Origin: an uncultured Clostridia bacterium
Lineage (GTDB): Bacteria; Bacillota; Clostridia; Peptostreptococcales; Anaerovoracaceae
Assembly (NCBI GenBank): GCA_934256595.1
Contig: CAKQOW010000030.1
Location: 1 to 27,860 of the forward strand
Length of the DNA stretch: 27,860 nt
Direction: 5' to 3'
Shown here: positions 1 through 7,060 of the stretch, piece by piece
Layout of the letters: every line of letters begins with the position of its first letter
Position numbering within the stretch: the first letter of the stretch is position 1
Made by a program: the position numbers and the translations under genes
Notes under the pieces: generated by a model
What the model saw: only the letters and a program-made list of their open reading frames with translations
Database searches by the model: none
Told to the model about the DNA's origin: nothing

Positions 1-2
1 AT

Positions 3-152
3 CACATGGAATATATGACGTTTGAAAGAACGTCGTTTTTAAGGATAAATTTACTTGTATCTTCCCGTTTCGGTGAGGCACTGAGAATTGTTCAGGACAG
101 ACTGGACAGCAAGAATTTCTATGCTTTTAATCCCGAATTTGATAACTGTTAA
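3..152 (+). CDS. C-terminal tail of an unidentified protein (cut by window edge)
   Basis: An open frame enters from the left edge and runs 49 codons to a TAA stop at 150-152. The last residues read FNPEFDNC. I do not recognise the family from this short tail. It is supported as a real gene end by the hairpin just downstream (163-191), which is followed by a T-rich stretch on this strand, and by the absence of a competing frame. No domain, membrane segment or motif can be named. It converges on the deacetylase gene to its right. Confidence 0.45.
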   Translation, partial: HMEYMTFERTSFLRINLLVSSRFGEALRIVQDRLDSKNFYAFNPEFDNC

Positions 153-162
153 CCCAATTATG

Positions 163-191
163 AAGCCTGCGCCGGATATCAGCACAGGCTT
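163..191. terminator. Bidirectional hairpin terminator between convergent genes
   Basis: A 7-bp perfect stem (AAGCCTG / CAGGCTT) with a 15-nt loop lies between the convergent gene tail ending at 152 and the deacetylase gene ending at 198. The plus-strand side is followed by TATTATCT, and the minus-strand side by CATAATTGGG. It probably serves both genes, more convincingly the plus-strand one. Confidence 0.55.
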
Positions 192-197
192 TATTAT

Positions 198-1013
198 CTA
201 CTTCCCAAGTTCATCAAGAGTTTTAAAGCTGTAGCCAAGCTGCTCCCACTCTGTAAGCAGTTCATCAAGTATATCGCTGTTGGTTTTAGAGGTCGAATGA
301 AGCAGCACAACAGCTCCGTTGTGAAGTCTCTTTGTCAGTTTTTCGTCTGCTGTTGCTTTTGTGGGCTGGTCATTTTCGTACCAGTCAACATATGCAAGAC
401 TCCAGAATACCGTAGTATATCCCAACTCCTTTGCCATACTCAGATTGCTTTCACTGTACTTGCCCTGCGGCGGTCTGTAGAATTTCTTCATATCGCTTCC
501 GACAGCCTCTTTGTATGTCCTTTCAAGCTTTTCAAGTTCTGCTTTAAATGCTTCCTTATCCGATATGGCTGACATATCCGGATGAGTAAATGTATGGTTA
601 CCCACTATATGCCCCTCCTTTGCCATTCTCTTTACAAGCTCAGGTTTATCTCTGACAAGGTTTCCGACTACAAAAAACGCTGCCTTTATATTATGTTTTT
701 TGAGCACATCAAGTATATGCTCCGTATAGCCGTTGTCATATCCCGCATCAAAGGTCAGATAAACTGATTTTTCTTCCGGGCTGCCTACATAATATGCGTT
801 GTATTTTTTCAGATAATCAGCGGTTGCATTTCCTGTGGGAAGTCCTCCCTCACTTTGAAAGCTGAGTCCCCAGCTGCCTTCTGCCGAAACAGTTTCAGAA
901 ACCTGTTTTTCCATTGCGCCTTTTATGTACACGCTTCCATAGCCGAGAAGACACAGAGCAATAGCTCCTGCAAGTATTTTTCTCAGCGCTTTTTTGCCGA
1001 TGAATACAGACAT
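198..1013 (-). CDS. PdaA-like polysaccharide deacetylase (NodB domain)
   Basis: The 271-residue protein has an N-terminal hydrophobic segment at about residues 11-30 (signal anchor or signal peptide), so it should act outside the membrane. The NodB fold is clear: TFDAGY at 87-92 supplies the catalytic-base Asp, HTFTH at 140-144 the metal-binding histidines, RPPQGKYS at 180-187 the substrate groove, and LLHSTS at 237-242 the last motif. The TFDAGY spelling is typical of the PdaA branch, which deacetylates N-acetylmuramic acid on the way to muramic delta-lactam in spore cortex. That would suggest a spore-forming relative, but the exact substrate is inferred. The start has GGTGGTGA about 5 nt upstream. 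That Shine-Dalgarno lies in the right arm of a hairpin (1019-1051) that also looks like the terminator of the preceding gene. Confidence 0.88.
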   Translation of the reverse strand: MSVFIGKKALRKILAGAIALCLLGYGSVYIKGAMEKQVSETVSAEGSWGLSFQSEGGLPTGNATADYLKKYNAYYVGSPEEKSVYLTFDAGYDNGYTEHILDVLKKHNIKAAFFVVGNLVRDKPELVKRMAKEGHIVGNHTFTHPDMSAISDKEAFKAELEKLERTYKEAVGSDMKKFYRPPQGKYSESNLSMAKELGYTTVFWSLAYVDWYENDQPTKATADEKLTKRLHNGAVVLLHSTSKTNSDILDELLTEWEQLGYSFKTLDELGK

Positions 1014-1014
1014 T

Positions 1015-1051
1015 AAAAATCACCACCCGTATATGTATACTTGGTGGTGAT
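1015..1051 (-). terminator. Hairpin plus U-tract overlapping the pdaA-like ribosome binding site
   Basis: On the minus strand ATCACCACC (1051-1043) pairs perfectly with GGTGGTGAT (1027-1019) across a 15-nt loop and is followed by five U residues. This is the shape of an intrinsic terminator for the permease gene ending at 1057. The right arm is also the only plausible Shine-Dalgarno of the deacetylase starting at 1013. The element may therefore end transcription, mask translation of read-through RNA, or both. Confidence 0.6.
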
Positions 1052-1056
1052 ATGAT

Positions 1057-1938
1057 TTATTCTTTTTTTCGGTAAAGCTCTCCAAAAGCTGCGCCGCCTA
1101 TTATCAGAACTGCTCCGATAATCTGAACTATGCTCATTTTCTCACTTAAAACCGCCGCTGCAATCAGAAGTGATGAAACAGGATCTATATAGCTACACAT
1201 AGCAACACTCTGTCCCGGCAGTATCTGCATTGATGAAAAATAGAGGTGAAGAACTATACCTGTATGCACTACACCTACGATTACAAGGCAGACAAGTCCT
1301 GCGCTCTGAGGCATCACCCACGATCCTTCGTGATTTATTACCGCATACGGCGCTACTACAATACCTGCGGCAAACAACTGTACAATAGTAATCTGTATAC
1401 CTGTAAAGCCGCCTTTGAGCTGCTTGTTCAGAAGCGTTACACACGCATAAAACAAAGCTGCAAGAAGTCCGAAGAATACACCTTTAAGAGGCTGACTTCC
1501 GCCCTGCAGCGAGCCTGTTATCATAAACATCCCCACAGTTGCAGAAGCTATACCTGCAATTCTTGCTGCAGTAAGTTTTTCACCCAGTACCAGAGGAGAA
1601 AGGGCTGTGACTATTACAGGCGCGCAGTAATATGATACAGTTGCCATGCTCACAGTCGTATACTTGTATGCCTCAAACAGAAACACCCAGTTGAAACCCA
1701 TAACAGCGCCCGATACAAAAAGTATTGCAATATCTTTTCGTACAGCATATCTGTCAGCTGTATTTCCTGCCCTGCATCCGCCTGATGCGAAATATATTAT
1801 CCCCAGAGTCGCAAGTCCGAGGATTACCCTCGCCAGTACAATTTCACCGCTGGCAAGGGGTATCTGTTTGACAAGAGGACCTAATGTTCCCCAGATAATC
1901 ATAGCGAATACAAGCTTAATATATGCCTTTTGCTTCAT
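1057..1938 (-). CDS. EamA/DMT-family membrane permease
   Basis: The 293-residue protein is almost entirely hydrophobic, with about ten predicted membrane helices arranged as two EamA repeats. It starts MKQKAYIKLVFAMIIWGTLG, the usual repeat-1 signature, and helix-end motifs such as LGEKLT near residue 120 recur in the second half as LSEKMS. EamA proteins of the drug/metabolite transporter superfamily mostly export amino acids or metabolites; the substrate here is unknown. The ATG lies 3 nt after the stop of the acyl-CoA ligase gene with no strong Shine-Dalgarno, which suggests translational coupling. It is the last gene of the T-box-controlled operon and ends just before a terminator-like hairpin. 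Confidence 0.85.
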   Translation of the reverse strand: MKQKAYIKLVFAMIIWGTLGPLVKQIPLASGEIVLARVILGLATLGIIYFASGGCRAGNTADRYAVRKDIAILFVSGAVMGFNWVFLFEAYKYTTVSMATVSYYCAPVIVTALSPLVLGEKLTAARIAGIASATVGMFMITGSLQGGSQPLKGVFFGLLAALFYACVTLLNKQLKGGFTGIQITIVQLFAAGIVVAPYAVINHEGSWVMPQSAGLVCLVIVGVVHTGIVLHLYFSSMQILPGQSVAMCSYIDPVSSLLIAAAVLSEKMSIVQIIGAVLIIGGAAFGELYRKKE

Positions 1939-1941
1939 GGT

Positions 1942-3576
1942 TTATCTTGTATTCTGCTGTTCAACCAGTCTTACCGAACTGTATCTTTCTCTCAGTACAG
2001 GCTTTTCGATTTTACCCGTAGGGTTCCTTGGTACATCGGCAAATATGATTTTGTGAGGTCTTTTGTATCTCGGCAGATCAAGACAGAATTCATTGATATC
2101 ATCTTCAGTACATTCCGCTCCCTCTTTGAGCTCTATTATAGCCGCTGCGATTTCTCCCAGTCTGTCGTCAGGAAGCCCTATTACAGCAGCATCCTTGATA
2201 TTGTCGTTCTTTCTGAGGAAATCCTCTATCTGCACCGGATACAGGTTTTCGCCTCCCGATATTATTACGTCTTTTTTACGGTCAACGAGGAACAGGAAGC
2301 CGTCCTCGTCCTCATATGCCATATCGCCTGTCATAAGCCAGCCGTCATAAAGTGTTTCTCTTGTAGCTTTTTCGTCGTTAAAGTAGCACTTCATAACTCC
2401 GGGGCCCTTGACTGCAAGCTCTCCGACCTCGCCTTTTTTGACAAGGCCTCTGGCATCGTCTACTATTTTGACTTCCCATCCGAAGCCTGCCTTGCCTATA
2501 GCTCCTACCTTGTGTATGTTTTCTACTCCCAGATGAACACAGCCCGGTCCTATTGATTCACTCAGACCGTAGTTTGTATCATACTGATGTTTAGGGAAAT
2601 ATGACTTCCATCTCTTAATCAGACTTGGCGGTACAGGCTGTGCGCCTATATGCATAAGTCTGAGCTGGTCAAGCTGATAGTTTTCAAGCTTGATATCCCC
2701 TCTGTCAAGAGCATCAAGTATATCCTGACACCACGGAACCAGAAGCCACAGTATTGTGCATTTTTCCTCTGAAACAGCTTTCATTATCCATTCCGGTTTT
2801 GTGCCCTTGAGAAGCACTGCCTTGCCTCCAACAAGCAGGCTTCCGAACCAGTGCATTTTCGCTCCCGTATGATACAGCGGAGGTATGCACAGGAACACAT
2901 CATCTCTGGTCTGTGAATGGTGGTTCTGCTCTACCCTGCAGGAATGCATCAGACTTCTGTGAGCATGAAGTATGGCCTTTGGAAATCCTGTGGTTCCCGA
3001 TGAGAAATATATGGCCGCATCATCAGAATCCTTGATATCTATCTGCGGTGTTCTTGATGAGCAGTATTCAATAAGCTCATCATAGCTTTCTGCAAATGAC
3101 GGACAATCCTCTCCTGAATACAGCATCAGTCTTACTCTAGGCATACGGTCGCAGATTTCCTCCATACGTCCTGTAAATTCGGGTCCGAACACTATGCCGT
3201 CAACCTCTGCCAGCTTGCAGCAGTATTTGATTTCGTCCGCCGTATATCTGAAGTTAAGCGGTACTGCTATAGCTCCTGTTTTTAAAATACCGAAGTATAT
3301 AGGAAGCCATTCGATGCAGTTCATAAGAAGTATTGCAATCTTGTCGCCTTTTTTGACTCCTCTTGAAAGAAGAAGATTTGCAAATCTGTTGGCCTGCACA
3401 TTGAATTCTCCCCATGTGATTTCCTTACGAAATCTGGCTCTGCTTGTAGACTCTATCAGGGAGTACTCTCTCCACGTCATTCTGGGCTTGTCATCATCTC
3501 CCGGATTTAACTCCACAAGGCTTACATCATTTTTAAAAAGCGTCGCATTATGCTCTAAGATATCTGTAATTGGCAT
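1942..3576 (-). CDS. AMP-forming acyl-CoA ligase (ANL superfamily)
   Basis: The 544-residue protein carries the full adenylate-forming enzyme motif set: YFSSGTTGFPK at 190-200 (ATP P-loop), YGLSES at 336-341, the hinge region with TGD at 416-418 and DRKKDVIISGGENLYP at 432-447, and the C-terminal PTGK with the acyl-adenylation Lys at 522. It should activate a carboxylic acid to its CoA thioester using ATP in the cytoplasm. The acid cannot be read from sequence. The N-terminus carries two similar short elements, TWREY (34-38) and TWGEF (54-58). It lies 22 nt after the symporter gene under the same T-box, which hints at a substrate linked to an imported compound, perhaps an aromatic amino-acid-derived acid; that is inference. 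A Shine-Dalgarno AAAGG precedes the ATG. Confidence 0.9.
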   Translation of the reverse strand: MPITDILEHNATLFKNDVSLVELNPGDDDKPRMTWREYSLIESTSRARFRKEITWGEFNVQANRFANLLLSRGVKKGDKIAILLMNCIEWLPIYFGILKTGAIAVPLNFRYTADEIKYCCKLAEVDGIVFGPEFTGRMEEICDRMPRVRLMLYSGEDCPSFAESYDELIEYCSSRTPQIDIKDSDDAAIYFSSGTTGFPKAILHAHRSLMHSCRVEQNHHSQTRDDVFLCIPPLYHTGAKMHWFGSLLVGGKAVLLKGTKPEWIMKAVSEEKCTILWLLVPWCQDILDALDRGDIKLENYQLDQLRLMHIGAQPVPPSLIKRWKSYFPKHQYDTNYGLSESIGPGCVHLGVENIHKVGAIGKAGFGWEVKIVDDARGLVKKGEVGELAVKGPGVMKCYFNDEKATRETLYDGWLMTGDMAYEDEDGFLFLVDRKKDVIISGGENLYPVQIEDFLRKNDNIKDAAVIGLPDDRLGEIAAAIIELKEGAECTEDDINEFCLDLPRYKRPHKIIFADVPRNPTGKIEKPVLRERYSSVRLVEQQNTR

Positions 3577-3598
3577 TTCTGATTTCCTTTCTGATGAT

Positions 3599-5131
3599 TT
3601 ATTTAAAAACTGTGTCTATAAATTCGTTGTCAAATTTTTTTGTAAAGCTACTTACTGCCGGCACTATTACAAACGATACTGCCATAGCCAGTACGCCAAG
3701 CCCTGCCGCATTGCCTACCGCCGCAGAAAAACCGCTGCTGCATGTAATTGCAACTGTCGGTACTGCAACTGTCAGAAAGCCGCCTATAATGCCTGCAAAT
3801 GCTCCTGCTTTGGTAGTCTTCTTTGAAAAAATTCCCCATACATACGGTCCTATGAAGCAGCCTGCAACAACACCCCACGAGAAGCTCATTATATTAACTA
3901 TAATTGAGATGTTAAGTGTTGCAAATATAAATGAGCATGCTATAAATACAAGGCAGAGTATTCTTGTCAGAAGCATCTGAGGCTTGCCTCCAAAGCCCTT
4001 TTTAATCTGCGGCGCCAGATCTACCGAAATCGCAGATGAAGATGACAGTACTATGCCTGACAGTGTTGACATTGATGCTGAAAACAGCAGTATTATTATA
4101 ACTGCTAAAATGATAATTGTAAATGTCCCGCCGCCAAGTGCTTTAATTAACATCTGCGGAATTACTCCGTCATAGCCGGCCTCCGGCAGTGTGTTTCCGA
4201 GTATAAGCCTTGAGCAGGAGCCTGCTGTGTATGCGCCTGCTCCTATAACGAAGCAGAACAGTGTTGAAACTATTGTAGCCTGCCTGATAGCCTTGCCCTC
4301 TTTAACAGCATAGTATTTGGTAACCATCTGAGGCAGTCCCCATACGCCAAAGCTTGTAAGAAGTATATTGGTGCAGAGGAATTTCCAGCTGTCTGCGCCC
4401 CATATGCTTGTAAGCTGGGCTCCTGTTATTCCGTCTCCGTTGTCTGTAATCTGTGAAAGTCTTGAAAGCCCCTCGGCAAGGCCTCCCACCTCGTCTGTAT
4501 TGAGCAGCGCGCCTATCATAAATATGATACCTGCAACCATTATAATTCCCTGTATGAAGTCTGTAAGGCTTGATGCAGTGTAGCCTCCCAGTACCAGATA
4601 AATAGCTGTAAGCACTGCTATGGCAAGCATACACCAGTTTACTGAAATTGACGGGAATACTGTGTTAAACATAAATCCAAGTCCCTTGTATACTGCTGCC
4701 GAGTACGGTACAAGGAATATGAAGATTATCAGTGCTGCAATCACTTTCATAACAGTAGAGCTGTATCTTGAACCGAAGAACTCCGGCATTGTTTTTGAAT
4801 TAAGCGTATGCGTCATATGTCTTGTGCGCTTTGCCATAAGCAGCCACGAAAGCAGACAGCCCAGCACTGCGTTCCCTACACCTATCCATATACTGCCTAT
4901 ACCTATGTCCCAGCCGTGCTTGCCTGCATAGCCTACAAATATTACTGCCGAGAAATATGCTGTGCCATATGAGAAAGCTGACACCCAGCCGCTTACGTTT
5001 CTGCCTCCCAGTAAAAATCCGTCAAGATTTTTTACCTTTTTGAAGCTTGTTACTCCTATTCCTATCATTCCGAGTGCAAACAGCACAAACGCAATGACAG
5101 TCACTGTCTGAATTAGTTTTAGATTTTCCAT
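3599..5131 (-). CDS. Sodium:solute symporter (SSS family)
   Basis: This 510-residue integral membrane protein has the length and the pattern of about 13 helices of the SSS/PutP family. The stretch GGRNVSGWVSAFSYGTAYFS near residues 42-61 matches the first unwound helix region of these transporters, and GGYTASSLTDFIQGIIM near 182-198 the conserved helix that helps form the sodium site. It should couple solute uptake to sodium entry. The solute is not determined by the protein sequence. Because the leader is a T-box with a UAC specifier, tyrosine or a related compound is the leading inference. The start is set by AGGAG 6 nt before the ATG. It is the first gene of a three-gene operon with the CoA ligase and EamA permease. 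Confidence 0.9.
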   Translation of the reverse strand: MENLKLIQTVTVIAFVLFALGMIGIGVTSFKKVKNLDGFLLGGRNVSGWVSAFSYGTAYFSAVIFVGYAGKHGWDIGIGSIWIGVGNAVLGCLLSWLLMAKRTRHMTHTLNSKTMPEFFGSRYSSTVMKVIAALIIFIFLVPYSAAVYKGLGFMFNTVFPSISVNWCMLAIAVLTAIYLVLGGYTASSLTDFIQGIIMVAGIIFMIGALLNTDEVGGLAEGLSRLSQITDNGDGITGAQLTSIWGADSWKFLCTNILLTSFGVWGLPQMVTKYYAVKEGKAIRQATIVSTLFCFVIGAGAYTAGSCSRLILGNTLPEAGYDGVIPQMLIKALGGGTFTIIILAVIIILLFSASMSTLSGIVLSSSSAISVDLAPQIKKGFGGKPQMLLTRILCLVFIACSFIFATLNISIIVNIMSFSWGVVAGCFIGPYVWGIFSKKTTKAGAFAGIIGGFLTVAVPTVAITCSSGFSAAVGNAAGLGVLAMAVSFVIVPAVSSFTKKFDNEFIDTVFK

Positions 5132-5180
5132 TCTGCTCTCCTCTCTAGTCCGTTTCTGTTAAGTGCTCAGAAAGCAGTAC

Positions 5181-5214
5181 AAAATAAATAAACCGCCCTC
5201 TAAACAGAGGGCGG
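5181..5214 (-). terminator. T-box leader terminator hairpin
   Basis: On the minus strand an 8-bp GC-rich stem (CCGCCCTC / GAGGGCGG, arms 5214-5207 and 5200-5193) with a 6-nt loop is followed by TTTATTTATTTT. It lies directly after the T-box core and about 50 nt before the symporter start. It is the attenuator alternative to the antiterminator. Confidence 0.88.
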
Positions 5215-5471
5215 AGATTAACTTCGCGGTACCACCTCATTCATCGTCTCCTCACAGAAACGACCTTAACAGGTACGACATTATCACTAATGGTTATACC
5301 CTTGTGCTGTAACGGGCACTCCCGTCGTAGCCTACTTGCCTGAGCTTTCGGTACGCAGCTCCGAGATGTATTCACAAAAAGTAACTATGCGCCTTTCACC
5401 TGCCGGCAGCTCTCTGTTTCAGTCTCCTTAATGCTACTGGTTCTCTTCACAGCCTTGTCTTTTTCAATTAT
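5181..5471 (-). promoter_or_regulatory. T-box riboswitch leader, specifier UAC (tyrosine)
   Basis: The untranslated RNA contains the invariant T-box core GAGGTGGTACCGCG (5238-5225), whose tail pairs with the CCA end of uncharged tRNA. It also has a Stem I with a GUAGC/GCUGC and GAGA/UCUC base, an ACAGAG.. / ..UUUUUGU upper helix and an apical GGUGAAA. The 3' side of the specifier loop reads GAAUACA, the family pattern GAA + codon + A, giving UAC (Tyr). A Stem III-like CGGGAGUGCCCG follows. Uncharged tRNA-Tyr should stabilise the antiterminator and allow transcription of the symporter, CoA ligase and permease. The class assignment is secure; the specifier rests on hand folding. Confidence 0.92.
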
Positions 5472-5477
5472 GTTAGC

Positions 5478-5506
5478 ATTATATCGCTTATCACAGGCCT
5501 TGTCAA
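5478..5506 (-). promoter_or_regulatory. Consensus sigma-A promoter of the T-box operon
   Basis: The minus strand carries TTGACA (5506-5501), a 17-bp spacer and TATAAT (5483-5478), both exact consensus hexamers. The start site would fall near 5471, immediately before the T-box leader. A strong promoter held back by an RNA attenuator is the usual T-box arrangement. Confidence 0.88.
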
Positions 5507-5564
5507 CAACAATTTGTGACAAATTACAAAAAAATATTTACCTGTTTATAGCATCTTAACAATT

Positions 5565-6017
5565 TCATTCATTCCATATATCTTTGAAGTAATTCACATC
5601 TTTTTCACTCATACTGCCTCTGTAGACTTTCATAATCCGCCCACTATATGCAGAAACAAGTACGGTCATATTATCCGGGTCTCCCTCAAAGGCTATATCA
5701 CAGGCAAAGGCCTTTTCTCCCCGAAGTCTGAATATCATATGATAAAAATGTCTGCCTGTCATCAGCTCCTGCTGAATATCATAGCCGTCATATTCAAAGG
5801 AATTAAGCACTTTTATCATTTCTTCTATCTTATCCGCCTCGGTTATAACCAGTCTGCCGCTGCTCCATATGTCCGGCACTGCCTGAATTTCCACAGATGA
5901 AACGGCTCCGGCTTCCGCCTTTATTATATCATTTCCACAGGCTCTGCCTGCCAGCATCAGTACAATCACAATGAAACATATTACTAGACAGATTCCCATA
6001 CTGCGAAGTGCTTTCAT
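5565..6017 (-). CDS. Small membrane-anchored protein of unknown function
   Basis: From the ATG at 6017 the protein is 150 residues. It has one hydrophobic segment at about residues 7-25 and an extracytoplasmic remainder of mixed alpha/beta character. I do not recognise the family. The start is chosen because GGGAGG sits 6-7 nt upstream of this ATG and the previous gene stops 1 nt before it; an in-frame codon further upstream has no such site. The stretch VITEADKIEEMIKVLNSFEY resembles small secreted domains found in Firmicutes next to sigma factors. As third gene after an ECF sigma factor and a small membrane protein, it may be part of the sensing or anti-sigma module; that is inference from position. 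Confidence 0.7.
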   Translation of the reverse strand: MKALRSMGICLVICFIVIVLMLAGRACGNDIIKAEAGAVSSVEIQAVPDIWSSGRLVITEADKIEEMIKVLNSFEYDGYDIQQELMTGRHFYHMIFRLRGEKAFACDIAFEGDPDNMTVLVSAYSGRIMKVYRGSMSEKDVNYFKDIWNE

Positions 6018-6018
6018 T

Positions 6019-6336
6019 TTATCTCCCTCCCGTAAGCTCATACAGGGTAGGCCTTTCAATTAACAGCTCCGGCTGCCCTGCTCCCAAATATACAGTATTC
6101 TGCTCTGCTGCCTCATAGTTAAAATCAATGCTGATGATATTAACCGAAAGCAGCACTGTGATGAAAAAAACTGCCGCCCTGATACAGTTTATTTTTCTCC
6201 TGTCCTTTCGGTCAGCAAGCCATGCAAGCTCTGTAAGCTTCACGACAAGGGTCTCCGGCACATCATACTCCGAAATATTATACAACCCCTCTATATCTAT
6301 CATTCCTGCTATTTTTTTCATATCATTATCATTCAT
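6019..6336 (-). CDS. Small single-pass membrane protein, candidate anti-sigma factor
   Basis: This is a 105-residue protein with a hydrophilic N-terminal half (about 1-48), one membrane helix at about 52-70 and a short outer tail. That topology, cytoplasmic domain then one helix, fits anti-sigma factors encoded beside ECF sigma genes. There is no visible zinc-binding HxxxCxxC motif, so it is not a ZAS-type anti-sigma. The gene overlaps the sigma factor by 8 nt and the next gene starts 1 nt after its stop, so the three are probably translated together. The family is not recognised and the role is inferred from context. Confidence 0.65.
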   Translation of the reverse strand: MNDNDMKKIAGMIDIEGLYNISEYDVPETLVVKLTELAWLADRKDRRKINCIRAAVFFITVLLSVNIISIDFNYEAAEQNTVYLGAGQPELLIERPTLYELTGGR

Positions 6337-6853
6337 ATGTATCCCCAGCCTCTTTTCCGAGCCTTTCTATTTCTCTTCTCAGTTTTTCCTTGGCTCTCAT
6401 AATTTTTGTTCTTACAAGAGCATCTGACATCTCAAGCATATCTGCTATCTGCCTGCTTTTAAGTCTGCCGTAATATTTAAGATATATAAGCTCCCTTTCC
6501 TGCAGGCTGAGCACTGATACTGCTGCCGCAAGATATTTTCCCCTTTCATCACATACGTCAGACTCTCCCGCTTCATAAAGGTATTTAAGCTCGCTGTTCA
6601 TACGGATTTCCTTATGCCGTTTTCGGGCATAGTCGGCAGCAAGGTTTCTTGTCATAATGCGGATATAGTTTCTGACCTCGGCCCTCCCCTTGTTTTTGAA
6701 TTTGTCCCGGTTTTCAAAAACCTTCAGCCATATATGCCCCGCCAGTTCCTCCGCTTCGTCTGCATTTCTGACATAGTCAAAGGCAAAGGAATAGACAAGT
6801 CTGCTGTTATCAGTATACAGTTCTTCCATTGTTCTGTAGCTTTGAGTTTTCAT
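6329..6853 (-). CDS. ECF-type RNA polymerase sigma factor
   Basis: The 174-residue protein has sigma region 2 at about residues 12-80 (the stretch SFAFDYVRNADEAEELAGHI followed by IRIMTRNLAADYARKR) and region 4 at about 112-160 (LSLQERELIYLKYYGRLKSR followed by IADMLEMSDALVRTKIMRAK, a helix-turn-helix). The length and lack of region 3 fit the extracytoplasmic-function group. It should recruit core polymerase to a small regulon. The start is the ATG at 6853, with GAGGGA 6 nt upstream. It heads a three-gene unit with two membrane proteins, the usual pattern of a sigma factor held by membrane partners. The signal is unknown. Confidence 0.88.
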   Translation of the reverse strand: MKTQSYRTMEELYTDNSRLVYSFAFDYVRNADEAEELAGHIWLKVFENRDKFKNKGRAEVRNYIRIMTRNLAADYARKRHKEIRMNSELKYLYEAGESDVCDERGKYLAAAVSVLSLQERELIYLKYYGRLKSRQIADMLEMSDALVRTKIMRAKEKLRREIERLGKEAGDTYE

Positions 6854-6874
6854 AGTTCGTCCCTCGTCTATATA

Positions 6875-6902
6875 CTTATACTCTCATTTTATCATTTTGT
6901 AA
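6875..6902 (-). promoter_or_regulatory. Possible promoter of the sigma factor operon
   Basis: The minus strand has TTACAA (6902-6897), a 16-bp spacer and TATAAG (6880-6875), about 20 nt before the sigma gene start. It is an imperfect sigma-A-like match. A self-recognised ECF promoter cannot be told apart by eye. The remaining sequence to 7060 contains no gene that I can see. Confidence 0.35.
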
Positions 6903-7060
6903 CACCCTGCATCAAAATATTTTTAAGCGGGATAAACAGAAGAATAACTGAAAGCAGCTTCAATTTGTCCGCAGTCGGAGATATCTTGTAATTTCAATAA
7001 ATTTGTGTCAGGTTAAGTCAGTTAGATATTGCTAACCACTTCTGTCAGGAGGTTTTAAGG

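Noticed and set aside
1930..2556. Long plus-strand open frame opposite the acyl-CoA ligase gene
   Set aside because: Its composition (Phe/Ser/Tyr/Cys-rich) is that of an antisense shadow, it has no family resemblance, and the minus-strand gene carries complete enzyme motifs.
3194..3826. Plus-strand frame spanning the symporter/ligase junction
   Set aside because: It crosses two clear minus-strand genes, has no Shine-Dalgarno and no recognisable domain.
7010..7055. GTTAG/CTAAC inverted repeat and repeated TGTCAGG before the pseudogene
   Set aside because: The arms are 5 bp and the repeats short; nothing ties them to a regulator and the gene is broken.
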